From CAYUQT01 sp964596165 (GTDB lineage: Bacteria; Planctomycetota; Phycisphaerae; UBA1845; JAFGLZ01), in assembly GCA_964596165.1 (NCBI GenBank), contig CAZQTW010000054.1, forward strand, positions 1 through 44,185: a stretch of 44,185 nucleotides of DNA. Reading direction: 5' to 3'. Below, piece by piece: positions 1 through 8,326 of the stretch; within the stretch, counting starts at the first letter, position 1; every line of letters begins with the position of its first letter. The position numbers and the translations under genes were made by a program. The notes beneath the pieces were generated by a model, which did no database searches, was not told the DNA's origin, and worked only from the letters and a program-made list of their open reading frames with translations.

Positions 1-57
1 CCCCCCCCCCCCCCCGCCCCCCCCCCACCTCCCGCCCCCTGGCCCCCGGGCCGGGCG
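1..57. repeat. Poly-C low-complexity window edge
   Basis: The first 26 bases are all C except one G, and the next 31 are strongly C-rich. Nothing like this occurs elsewhere in the window. The stretch is open in the frame of the gene that follows and would encode a proline-rich run, but its abrupt position at the very edge makes an assembly or sequencing artefact at a contig end the simplest explanation. Confidence 0.6.
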
Positions 58-2004
58 ATGACGGACCTTGGGACGCTGGGTGGTGTTTACAGTGAGGCGT
101 TCAGTATCAATGATTCCGGTCAAGTGGTTGGCCAGGCGAACTTACTCGGCAGCTCCTACTTCAAGGCGTTTCTTTGGCAAAGCGGCACCATGACCAACCT
201 CGGCACGCTCGGTGGTGTCAGCAGTTCGGGGCGTTCGATCAACCTTTCGGGACAGGTGACGGGTGACGCGACAATCACTGGCGAGTACGCGAGGGCTTTT
301 CGCTACGAGGGCGGTTCAATGAGCAGCCTGGGACTGCCGGCGGGCTATACGGCCAGTGCCGCCTACGGAATAAACAACTCGGGAGTCATTGTGGGTTGGC
401 TTGAAACCACGGGCATTCGCCGCGCGTTCCTTTGGTCCGGGACGATGACGGAACTGGGGGCGGTGGCGGGCTATCCGAAAACATACGCTTTCGCCGTCAA
501 TACCGCCGGTCATGTCGTGGGTCGAGCAACGGACGATGCGGAATCGTCCGCCGTGGCTGTCCTATGGAACGGCGGTGTTGCCACGACTCTCGGGACACTC
601 GGGGGGTCGGGACCCCAGATCGGTGCGTACGCGCTGAACAACACAGGTGCCGTGGTCGGGGAGTCCATGACGAGCGGCGGACAGCTTTGCGCATTTATCT
701 GGCGGTCCGGAGAGATGACCGACCTCAATACGCAAGTCGATCCGAACTTGGGTTGGGAACTCACCCGGGCGACGGGCATTAACGATTTGGGGCAGGTCGT
801 CGGCTACGGCACCAAGTCGGGGCAAACGCGGGCATTCCTGATGACGCCCGACGCGAATGATCCGAATGCCGGACAGCAATTCCCCGGCGTGCTCGGGGTG
901 GAGCCGGCGGACGGCTTGAGTTCGTCGGGCAATCAAGGCGGTCCGTTCAGTCCGAGCCATCGGGTCTACACGCTGACGAATACCGGTCAGACCGCCATCA
1001 ACTGGTCGGCCACAAAGACGCAATTGTGGGTTACGCTCTCCTCCGGAGGCGGGTTGCTGGCGCCTGGGGCGTCAACGACAGTCACGGTATCCATCAATGG
1101 AATTGCGAATGGAATCGTCGGCGGTGTCTACAACGACACGATTACGTTCACAAACACCACCAACGGATACGGCAACACCACTCGCCCCGCGTGTCTGACA
1201 ATCATCAGTCCGGGAAACCTGTCGGTTTCGCCGGCCGACGGTTTGGGTTCGTCGGGAAGCCAGGGAGGACCGTTCAGCCCGGCGGGCAAGGACTTCACGC
1301 TTCAGAACACCGGAGGCGTGGCGATCAACTGGTCGGCCTCGAAGGGGCAGCCTTGGGTAACGCTCTCCGGTAGCGGCGGGTCGCTCGCCCCCGGCGCCAC
1401 CGTGAATGTCAACGTTTCGATCAACGCCAATGCGAACGCGCTCGGACCGGGGGGGTACTCGGATAGCGTTTCGTTCACGAATACCACCAACGGCAACGGG
1501 AGCACGTCGCGTGCTGTGAGTCTGACGATAAACGCCTTGCCCGCGCCGGGGCAGTTGACCGTCACTCCCGCCGAAGGTCTGAACTCGTCGGGGAATCGGG
1601 GGGGACCGTTCAGTCCGTCGAGCAAGGACTACACCCTCCAAAACACCGGTGGGGCGGCGATCAATTGGTCTGCTTCAAAGGGCCAATCGTGGGTTGCACT
1701 GTCGAGTACGGGCGGTTCGCTGGCGCCGGGGGCTACCACGCTCGTCTCCGTCTCGATTGACGGCGGTGCCACCAGTTTGGCTGCCGGGGACTATGCCGAC
1801 ACGGTTTCCTTCAGCAATACGACGAATCACATTGGTGACTCGACCCGCGCCGTTTCACTCAGCGTGCAGGCAACGAATAACAACCCACCCGGTAACCCGG
1901 GGTGCTGCGGGGCCGCGGGTCCCGGGGAATTGGGGCTGTTGTTCGCTGCGTGTTGGTTGGGCCTCTGGCGAGTCCATCTGCGAAAGCGACATCAAGATCG
2001 TTGA
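58..2004 (+). CDS. HAF-repeat / BACON-like repeat surface protein, probably 5'-truncated
   Basis: This is a 648-residue extracellular repeat protein of unknown ligand. Residues 1-262 hold about six HAF-type repeats (pattern MTDLGTLGG, then INxxGQVVG, then AFLW). Residues 279-383, 387-492 and 499-603 are three very similar Ig-like repeats with the pattern NTGxxxINWSAxxxxxWVxLSxxGGxLAPGA, resembling BACON-type domains of secreted planctomycete proteins. The tail has a Cys pair (616-617), a hydrophobic helix (about 624-638) and a basic end (LRKR), which looks like a C-terminal sorting or anchor signal. There is no signal peptide: the first ATG opens directly inside a HAF repeat and the frame stays open to the window edge, so the true start probably lies upstream. 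HAF assignment is firm; BACON assignment is by pattern only. Confidence 0.8.
   Translation: MTDLGTLGGVYSEAFSINDSGQVVGQANLLGSSYFKAFLWQSGTMTNLGTLGGVSSSGRSINLSGQVTGDATITGEYARAFRYEGGSMSSLGLPAGYTASAAYGINNSGVIVGWLETTGIRRAFLWSGTMTELGAVAGYPKTYAFAVNTAGHVVGRATDDAESSAVAVLWNGGVATTLGTLGGSGPQIGAYALNNTGAVVGESMTSGGQLCAFIWRSGEMTDLNTQVDPNLGWELTRATGINDLGQVVGYGTKSGQTRAFLMTPDANDPNAGQQFPGVLGVEPADGLSSSGNQGGPFSPSHRVYTLTNTGQTAINWSATKTQLWVTLSSGGGLLAPGASTTVTVSINGIANGIVGGVYNDTITFTNTTNGYGNTTRPACLTIISPGNLSVSPADGLGSSGSQGGPFSPAGKDFTLQNTGGVAINWSASKGQPWVTLSGSGGSLAPGATVNVNVSINANANALGPGGYSDSVSFTNTTNGNGSTSRAVSLTINALPAPGQLTVTPAEGLNSSGNRGGPFSPSSKDYTLQNTGGAAINWSASKGQSWVALSSTGGSLAPGATTLVSVSIDGGATSLAAGDYADTVSFSNTTNHIGDSTRAVSLSVQATNNNPPGNPGCCGAAGPGELGLLFAACWLGLWRVHLRKRHQDR
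892..1866 (+). repeat. Three tandem ~315-bp coding repeats
   Basis: Three consecutive copies, about 892-1206, 1216-1533 and 1552-1866, encode the BACON-like modules of the first gene. The copies share long identical peptide blocks such as SSGxxGGPFSP and INWSA. Copies two and three are the closest pair, which suggests recent duplication or recombination between them. Confidence 0.75.
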
Positions 2005-2205
2005 GTGGGGTGGTCGTTCATCGGGCCGTATGAAGAGCGTGCAACGGCCTCACCAAGGGCGATCGAGCCCCGGGGTCTTAGACCTGCGGCGTACTGGGTC
2101 GCGGGAACGGGTATGTGTGGATTGCCGCGCCGGTCCTATCCTCGCACCCGTATTGACCCTTATAGGAGTAGTAGCGGCCACGTGAGAAGTGACGGCAAAT
2201 GGGAC

Positions 2206-2234
2206 TTGCCTGACCTTGGTGGGCCCGCTATAGT
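2206..2234 (+). promoter_or_regulatory. Sigma70-like promoter for the SGNH hydrolase gene
   Basis: A -35 box TTGCCT (2206-2211) and a -10 box TATAGT (2229-2234) are separated by exactly 17 bp. Transcription would start near 2241, giving a leader of about 80 nt before the ATG at 2321. Confidence 0.6.
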
Positions 2235-2256
2235 CAGGTAAGTGAGCACTTACCTG
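2235..2256. promoter_or_regulatory. Perfect 10-bp inverted repeat over the predicted transcription start
   Basis: The arms CAGGTAAGTG (2235-2244) and CACTTACCTG (2247-2256) are exact reverse complements with a 2-bp spacer AG. The repeat starts immediately after the -10 box and covers the predicted +1 site, the usual place for a repressor operator. A 5'-leader hairpin is less likely because the loop would be only 2 nt. Confidence 0.6.
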
Positions 2257-2320
2257 GTCCGGGGCTGGGTGTGGATCCGGTCGGAGGGAAAGGGCGAGGC
2301 TCGCGAGGGAGAGAGGACCC

Positions 2321-3745
2321 ATGCGGCTAGTGCGCTGGTTACGCGTCACGTCAGTATGCCTGTCGAGCCTAGGAATTGTTGCTGTTCTTGAGAAGGTCGC
2401 TTCGGGACAGGTGGACTTTTCGGTCTATCGTTCGCTTGGCGACAGCCTGACCCACGGAACCCAAGGGGGAAAGGTAGTCGACTATCGCACGCAGACGAGC
2501 GCATATCCGGTTCTTATTGCTCAGCAGATGGGGACGTCGTTTCCGCTGGCGCTTCTGGCGCAATCAACGGGAACCGACGAGCAGACGCAACTGAATTCTC
2601 CCAATTACGTCTCCGGAGCGAACCTGGCCGTCAACGGTGCTACGTTGAACGGCGCGATCTATCGTACAGCCGCGCCGCTGTTGCCTCCGAGCTATCGGTC
2701 CGGTCGACTGGTCGACAGCGTGCTTGCTCCTAGGGCCGGGACGCCGGAGAACCCCATTTCGGGCGTCACGCAGGTGACTGCGGCGATCGCTGACGGTGCG
2801 ACGTTTGTCTCGGCGTGGCTTGGCGGGAATGACTTCCTGAACACACTGACCAAGTATGGAACGGTCATCGATGAGTTCACATACAAGGCGTTTGGATTTC
2901 ACTACGGTTCCTCCCCGTTGAATGTCAGTGACATTACGGATCAGGCGTCCTTCGCGGCCGACTATCACACGATGATGAGTATGCTGGCAACCCCCGGCAG
3001 GGGAATGGTCGTCGCCAACTTCCCGGAACTGGCGGATATAGCAGGGATGTTGACCAAGCAGGAGCTGACCGAGTTGATCGGTCCGAATCCCATGCCGGAC
3101 GATGCGATGACGAGCATCATCATAGCTGCGGCCGTCATGTTTGACGACGTGGGTTTCTGGGGACAGGATATCTGGACCGCGGACCTGCTGTCCAGCTCCG
3201 ACAATTACTGGGACGCATCGGAAGTGGCCGCGATCAACGCCGCGATCAACGGGTTCAACGAGACGATCGAGGCGGAAGCCATCGAGCACAATGTCGCGTT
3301 TGTGGACATCAAGACCCTTTTCCACGACTTCGGCAGCGGGCTGTATCATGTCGGCGACTGGGAAATCAACAACAAGTGGTTCGTGGCGAATCTCGGTCAG
3401 CAGAAGGCGAGTGTCCTGAGTTCGGACGGCGTGCATCCGAGCGACATTGGGCATGCACTCTTAGCCAATGCCTTCATCGATGCAATCAACAATCACTACG
3501 GTTCGAGCATTCCGTTGTTGACCGACGCCCAGTTGCTGGAGATTCTGAACAACGACAAGTTCGCGGACAACGATCTGGATGGCCGGATTGAGGGAGTCTC
3601 CGCGGATTATGTGCCCTGGTTGGCCATCAATACCTTCGCTCCCCAGTATACGGGCGATGCGCCGGAGATCGTGCCCGAGCCGATGAGCCTTGGGTTGCTG
3701 CTTCTTGGTGCGGCTTGGGTGAGCAGACGACGGACGAGAGGATAG
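2321..3745 (+). CDS. PEP-CTERM-anchored SGNH/GDSL hydrolase
   Basis: A 474-residue secreted esterase/lipase-type protein of unknown substrate. Residues 1-30 form a signal peptide (basic start, hydrophobic core, ending near ASGQ). SGNH landmarks are present: block I SLGDSLTHG with nucleophile Ser42, block III GGND at 168-171, and block V DGVHP with Asp369 and His372 completing the triad. The last 24 residues are a classic PEP-CTERM sorting signal: VPEP at 451-454, a hydrophobic helix, then SRRRTRG. Such tails are processed by an exosortase, which is not in this window. The start is supported by a purine-rich AGAGAGGA just upstream. It has its own promoter and dyad, so it is probably a single regulated unit. 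Confidence 0.9.
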   Translation: MRLVRWLRVTSVCLSSLGIVAVLEKVASGQVDFSVYRSLGDSLTHGTQGGKVVDYRTQTSAYPVLIAQQMGTSFPLALLAQSTGTDEQTQLNSPNYVSGANLAVNGATLNGAIYRTAAPLLPPSYRSGRLVDSVLAPRAGTPENPISGVTQVTAAIADGATFVSAWLGGNDFLNTLTKYGTVIDEFTYKAFGFHYGSSPLNVSDITDQASFAADYHTMMSMLATPGRGMVVANFPELADIAGMLTKQELTELIGPNPMPDDAMTSIIIAAAVMFDDVGFWGQDIWTADLLSSSDNYWDASEVAAINAAINGFNETIEAEAIEHNVAFVDIKTLFHDFGSGLYHVGDWEINNKWFVANLGQQKASVLSSDGVHPSDIGHALLANAFIDAINNHYGSSIPLLTDAQLLEILNNDKFADNDLDGRIEGVSADYVPWLAINTFAPQYTGDAPEIVPEPMSLGLLLLGAAWVSRRRTRG

Positions 3746-3779
3746 GGGTTTAGTTCGCGACCTGTGATTGAGGGGCCTG

Positions 3780-3803
3780 CATCGCGGCGCCGGGTCCGCG
3801 ATG
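3780..3803 (+). terminator. Possible terminator hairpin after the SGNH hydrolase
   Basis: An 8-bp perfect GC-rich inverted repeat, CATCGCGG (3780-3787) and CCGCGATG (3796-3803), has an 8-nt loop. It lies 35 bp after the stop codon. The sequence after it (ATCTGTTTCT) is only moderately T-rich, so termination is plausible but not certain. Confidence 0.4.
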
Positions 3804-4020
3804 TGGGCCTATCTGTTTCTCGGAAGGACGATGAACCGAATTCGGCAATGTCACTGTCCTTCAACCTATTGCATGGGTGTTTTCCCGGCCCCTCCTCGCC
3901 GTTGTTCTCCGCGCCCCCACGTTATCGGAGTCATGAGGCGAATGTAGATGACCGAGCCTCCGATGGTCGATAAACTGGATACTGTTGCACACCGAGCGTA
4001 AGGAACCGAGACGCACGTTC

Positions 4021-5982
4021 ATGACCTCCACGACGACTCCATCGGCATCCGGCATTCCTCAGGTTTCCGCGGGACCGATTGATCCGAGTGCTTTGCAGCA
4101 GGTTCTCCTCGCGCTGATGGCGGGTGAAAGCGACAGCGATTCTCTCTTGCGTAAGACCCTGAGCCTGCTTGTGAACCTCACCGGCGCATGCGCCGGCGCG
4201 AATTTTAGAGCCAAGGGTTCTTCCGCCGGACCGGAACTGTGGCACGCCCTATGGCCTCAGCAGTTGATTGCCGCCTTGCCGGAACTGCCCGGTTCGCTGG
4301 CCCAATTGGCCGCGGAGGTCACCTCGAGCGGTCGGGCCGGCGTCAAATCCCTGAAGGGTCTGAACCGTGCCGTCAACACGGATCGGTGGGTGGGCATAGG
4401 TTCTCCGGTCATGGGTCAAGAGAAGGCCATTGGGGCCATTTGTCTGGTTCTTGATCTTGGGCCCCAGGGACGAGCGGATCCCTACGTGGTGTTTCTCCAA
4501 GCGGTGGCCGCCTGTTTTCAAATCCACGTGCTGCGTCGGCTGGGAGGGAAGCACCAATTACTGAGCCAGCAGATGTCCGTGGTGCTTGACGCGGTGGGGC
4601 GGTCGGTGACTGCTCGCAATGCCATGGAGATGTCCTACTTCTTGTGCAATGAGGTGCGTCAACACCTGGACTGCTACCAGGTGTCGATCGGCTGGTGGTC
4701 CGGTCGGAAAGTCAAGGTGGCGGCGATCAGCGGTCAGGCTCGCTTCAACCGGCGGGGGGATGCGGCAGAGGCCATTCGCGATGCCATGTGCGAGTCCCTC
4801 CGGCAGGAGCGTTCCGTTTCCGCGTGGCGCGTGCCGCCGGGTAGGGGCGAGGCGGACGGTCCTTCGGACGCCCCGCAGGCGGGCTCCTCGGCGAGCGATG
4901 CCGGACGGCCGATTGATCTGGCGCACCAGCGACTCATGGACGTTTGCCAAAGCGACCGCGTCGTAACTCACCCGCTCCGAAACGGCGACACAATCCTTGG
5001 TGCATGGACGTTTCAATGGCGTAGCGAACACTTGCCGAGCGCCGCCGATGAACGACTGATTTCCGTGGCCACAGGGCAGATAGGTCCCCTTCTGGATTGG
5101 GCGCGGAGGGCCGACCAGGGTGTGCTCATGCGAGGCGTGAGGTCGGCCTCGCGGATGGTCTCCGCGTTGATCGGCGAAGGTCATATGGCCGCGAAGGGCG
5201 TAGTGTTGGGTATTGCGGTGCTTCTGATGCTGCTTGTCTTCGTGAGAGTGCCGTTTCGCGTGGGGGGCGATTGTGTGCTGCAGCCGACGCCGCGTCGCTA
5301 CATTACCGCTCGCTTCGACGGAGTGCTTCAACAGGCCTATGTGAGGCCCGGGGAGGTGGTCTCAGCGGGGACCTTGTTGGCGCAACTCGAGGATTTCGAA
5401 CTGAAGAACGAGTTGGGCAGGGCTCAGTCCGAACGGCACCGAGCCACGAAGGAAGCGGATAGTTACTGGTCGAAAGGCAAGTTGGCCGAGGCACAGATGG
5501 CGCGATTGGAGGCGGAGAAGTTCCAGGCACAGGTGGATCAGTTGGAGTATCAACTGAAGCACGTCCGGATCACAGCGCCTATCGAAGGGGTCATTCTGAG
5601 CGGCGATCTTGAGAGGGCGAGGGGGGTTCCGGTTCAGCGTGGGCAAGTCCTATTCGAGTTAGCACCGCTGGCGGAGATGACCTTGGAGGTGGCGGTTCCG
5701 GATTCGGATGCGGGTTTTGTCGCCGCAGGTCAACGGGGGGAATTCGCGCTGCAATCGCGCCCCGAACGTACGTTTATCTTCAGCGTCGAGCGCGTCCGGC
5801 CCCAGGCGGAGATTCGAAACGAGAAGAACGTTTTTGTGGCCGAGGCGACGGTGAAGAATGTTGAAGGTTGGCTCAGGCCCGGGATGCAGGGGACCGCCAA
5901 GGTGGACATTAGCCGTAGGTCGCTGGGGTGGATTCTGAGCCGTCGCCTTGTCAACTGGGTTCGGATGACCTTCTGGTGGTGA
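4021..5982 (+). CDS. GAF-domain / HlyD-family membrane fusion protein
   Basis: A 653-residue inner-membrane protein. The N-terminal half (about residues 20-375) contains two GAF-like segments, one ending in GSPVMGQEKAIGAICLV and one around VVTHPLRNGDTILGAW, presumably cytoplasmic sensor or scaffold modules. One transmembrane helix follows (about 388-410). The rest is a HlyD-type adaptor: a lipoyl-like half (GVLQQAYVRPGEVVSAGTLLAQL), a helical hairpin (about 465-525), the second half (ITAPIEGVILSG) and a beta-barrel ending LRPGMQGTAKVDI. The ATG at 4021 is preferred; a TTG at 3985 in the same frame would add 12 residues and has no clear ribosome-binding site. It sits 69 bp before the M50 gene, with which it probably works. 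No pump ATPase or outer-membrane channel is nearby. Confidence 0.8.
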   Translation: MTSTTTPSASGIPQVSAGPIDPSALQQVLLALMAGESDSDSLLRKTLSLLVNLTGACAGANFRAKGSSAGPELWHALWPQQLIAALPELPGSLAQLAAEVTSSGRAGVKSLKGLNRAVNTDRWVGIGSPVMGQEKAIGAICLVLDLGPQGRADPYVVFLQAVAACFQIHVLRRLGGKHQLLSQQMSVVLDAVGRSVTARNAMEMSYFLCNEVRQHLDCYQVSIGWWSGRKVKVAAISGQARFNRRGDAAEAIRDAMCESLRQERSVSAWRVPPGRGEADGPSDAPQAGSSASDAGRPIDLAHQRLMDVCQSDRVVTHPLRNGDTILGAWTFQWRSEHLPSAADERLISVATGQIGPLLDWARRADQGVLMRGVRSASRMVSALIGEGHMAAKGVVLGIAVLLMLLVFVRVPFRVGGDCVLQPTPRRYITARFDGVLQQAYVRPGEVVSAGTLLAQLEDFELKNELGRAQSERHRATKEADSYWSKGKLAEAQMARLEAEKFQAQVDQLEYQLKHVRITAPIEGVILSGDLERARGVPVQRGQVLFELAPLAEMTLEVAVPDSDAGFVAAGQRGEFALQSRPERTFIFSVERVRPQAEIRNEKNVFVAEATVKNVEGWLRPGMQGTAKVDISRRSLGWILSRRLVNWVRMTFWW

Positions 5983-6051
5983 ACCCGCAGTCGCCTTTCG
6001 ACGGGAATCGTGTGGTGAGGCGCCGCGTGCAGTACTGATACGCCGAGTGCG

Positions 6052-8193
6052 ATGTCCGACTCTCTGGATCATGCCGTTGTCGATATTCGCCAGCTTCGAC
6101 CGAAGCTTCGGCGCGACGTTCGCATTGCCGAACAGGTGTTTCGGGGTCAGAGTTGGTTCATTGTGCAGGATCCGATTACGTGCCAATTCTTTCGCATCGG
6201 GACGACCGAGTATCGATTCCTTCGTGAGCTGAACGGCGATCGGACGGTGGGAGAAATCCTTCAACAGATGGCGAGCGACTTGGGTGAGGATACGCTTTCG
6301 CCCGATTTGGCCGGACGGTTGCTGAACTACCTTCAGCAGGCCAACCTTCTGGAAACACACGAGCGACTCGACCCGGCAAGTCTCTACGAGGCGTATCGCA
6401 AGGCGACGCGACGTCGAGGATTGCAGATAGCCAGCAACTTCCTCTTCATCAACCTGCCGCTGGTGGATCCGGATCGGTTCTTGAGATGGGCATTGCCCTA
6501 TGTGAAGCCCTTTCTGGGCAGGACGTTCTTCGTTGTGTGGATGGTTTCACTTCTGGGCGCACTGAGCATTGCGTTTACGCACTGGGCCGATCTGGCCAGT
6601 CGTGTGAACTCGGTGCTCGCGCCGGGTAACCTGCTCTTGCTGTACGTTGCCTACGCCGGTGTGAAGCTCTTCCACGAATTGTGGCACGGTTTTGTCTGTC
6701 GCCACTACGGCGGGGCCGTGCACGAGATGGGTATTCTTTTTTTGGTTTTCACTCCATTTCCATACTGTGAGGCGAGCAGCGCCTGGGCGTTCGACAGCAA
6801 GTGGAAGAAGATTTACGTGTCGGCGGCCGGGATCTACATCGAACTATTCCTGGCTTCTCTTGCAGCGTTTGTGTGGTATGGCACCAACCCCGGCGTCGTT
6901 CATACTCTGGCATACGATGTGATGTTTGTGGCCAGCGTGTCGACCGTTCTGTTTAACGGCAACCCGCTTCTCCGATATGACGGCTACTACATTCTCTCGG
7001 ATCTGGTAGAGCTTCCCAATCTATGGACCAACGCCAACGGCTACATCAGGTACCTGTTCAATCGATACCTGCTGGGTCAGAAGCTCGACACACCGGCGGA
7101 CTCCGTCGGCCAACGCATCACGTGGCTGAGCTATGGGATCGCATCCTTTTTTTACCGGATCGCGGTGTGCATCGGCATCATCTTGTTCGTGAGCCAACAA
7201 CTCCGGGGCTTGGGAATTGTGATGGCGGCCGGCGCCGTGGCGGCCTGGGTTATCGTGCCGGTGATCAAGCTGATTCGATACCTCTTCTTCACTCCGGCGA
7301 CGCGAGCGAATCGGCTGCGGACCGGCTTGGTAATGGGGGGTCTGGTTGCCGTTACCGTCGTGCTGGTTGGCGTCATCGACTTTCCCATGCGGCTCTATAC
7401 AACGGCCGTGGTGGACTACCGGGACGTTCAGGTCGTTCGCGCCGATGCGCCGGGGCATATCGATCGAATCCATGTGCGGACGGGTGAGCGAGTGAGGGTG
7501 GGGCAGCCGCTGGCACGGTTGACCAATGAGGCCCTTTTGGCACAATTCCGCCAGGCGAAAGCCGATTTGGCCATGGCTGAATGTCGACTTGCAGCTCTTG
7601 AGGTGAGAGACGTGGCCGCCGCCCAGGCCGCAAGGACGAGTCTGACCGCGGCTCAGGAACGTTACAGTGATCTGTCCAAGAAGGTCGAGTCGCTCGATCT
7701 GACGGCCCGGATTGAAGGCGTGGTGATTACCGGGCGACTGGACGAGCTCGTTGGGTACTACAGGCGAACCGGCGATGAGATCATGACGATCGTGAATCCG
7801 GGCGGTCCGTTGCTCAAGGCGGCTATCGATCAGGAGGACATTTATGAGTATCGAAATGCCGTCGGTCAGAGGGTGGAAGTACGGCTTCGATCGGCGCCCG
7901 CGGACGTTCTGAAGGGGCTCATCGAGAAGATCACGCCGCAGAGTACGCGTGAGGTGTTCAATCCGCGTTTGACGACACGAGCGGGAGAGGGGTTGCTCCT
8001 GGACCCTGCTTCGGATCCCAATGAGCCCAAGCTCCTGCACCCCTGTTTCGTTGTGGACATAGCCCCGGAGGACGCCAACCATGTTTTTCCGGGCGGCGCG
8101 CTGGCCCGTGTAAGGTTTGAAGCGGCGTCACGCCCGTTGGCGGTACAATGGTATCGCAAAGCGGTACGACTGATCCGAGCTCTGTGGTTGTGA
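6052..8193 (+). CDS. PqqD-like / M50 zinc metalloprotease / HlyD fusion protein
   Basis: A 713-residue polytopic membrane protein. Residues about 15-100 resemble a PqqD-type peptide-binding domain (WFIVQDPITCQFFRIG, then a winged helical part). The centre is an M50-type intramembrane protease: HELWH at 208-212 supplies two zinc ligands and the catalytic Glu, and NGNPLLRYDG puts the third ligand at Asp310. Several transmembrane helices surround these motifs and continue to about residue 445. The C-terminus (about 455-705) is a periplasmic HlyD-like adaptor (APGHIDRIHVRTGERVRVGQPLARL). This matches the loosely annotated family of putative peptide zinc metalloproteases, whose substrates are mostly unknown. 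All metal ligands are intact, so it is predicted to be active. It follows the GAF-HlyD gene in the same orientation, and no cargo peptide is obvious. Confidence 0.85.
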   Translation: MSDSLDHAVVDIRQLRPKLRRDVRIAEQVFRGQSWFIVQDPITCQFFRIGTTEYRFLRELNGDRTVGEILQQMASDLGEDTLSPDLAGRLLNYLQQANLLETHERLDPASLYEAYRKATRRRGLQIASNFLFINLPLVDPDRFLRWALPYVKPFLGRTFFVVWMVSLLGALSIAFTHWADLASRVNSVLAPGNLLLLYVAYAGVKLFHELWHGFVCRHYGGAVHEMGILFLVFTPFPYCEASSAWAFDSKWKKIYVSAAGIYIELFLASLAAFVWYGTNPGVVHTLAYDVMFVASVSTVLFNGNPLLRYDGYYILSDLVELPNLWTNANGYIRYLFNRYLLGQKLDTPADSVGQRITWLSYGIASFFYRIAVCIGIILFVSQQLRGLGIVMAAGAVAAWVIVPVIKLIRYLFFTPATRANRLRTGLVMGGLVAVTVVLVGVIDFPMRLYTTAVVDYRDVQVVRADAPGHIDRIHVRTGERVRVGQPLARLTNEALLAQFRQAKADLAMAECRLAALEVRDVAAAQAARTSLTAAQERYSDLSKKVESLDLTARIEGVVITGRLDELVGYYRRTGDEIMTIVNPGGPLLKAAIDQEDIYEYRNAVGQRVEVRLRSAPADVLKGLIEKITPQSTREVFNPRLTTRAGEGLLLDPASDPNEPKLLHPCFVVDIAPEDANHVFPGGALARVRFEAASRPLAVQWYRKAVRLIRALWL

Positions 8194-8326
8194 CGTTACC
8201 GGAGAGGCGCGGTCCTGTCGGATGAATCCCACCGGCATGGCATCGACGCGCGAGGATGAAGGGATCGTGGCGGCATGAGTGCGCCCGAATCGCCGTACGG
8301 CGGACGCAGCGCGAGGGACTCGTGAG

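Larger units (their letters stand above)
2005..2320. other. 316-bp intergenic region
   Basis: No convincing gene lies here. The only clear signals are in its right third: a sigma70-type promoter at 2206-2234 and a dyad at 2235-2256, both listed separately. Several short open frames cross the region but none has a ribosome-binding site or recognisable product. No terminator with a T-tract was found after the first gene. Confidence 0.6.

Noticed and set aside
3831..3947. 38-codon Cys-rich frame upstream of the GAF-HlyD gene
   Set aside because: It has GGAAGG only 3 nt from its ATG, which is too close, with no promoter and no recognisable peptide family; kept only as a note because of the peptide-related neighbours.
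7021..8082. 353-codon minus-strand open frame
   Set aside because: It lies opposite the M50/HlyD gene, is rich in His/Arg/Pro as expected for antisense frames, and has no ribosome-binding site.
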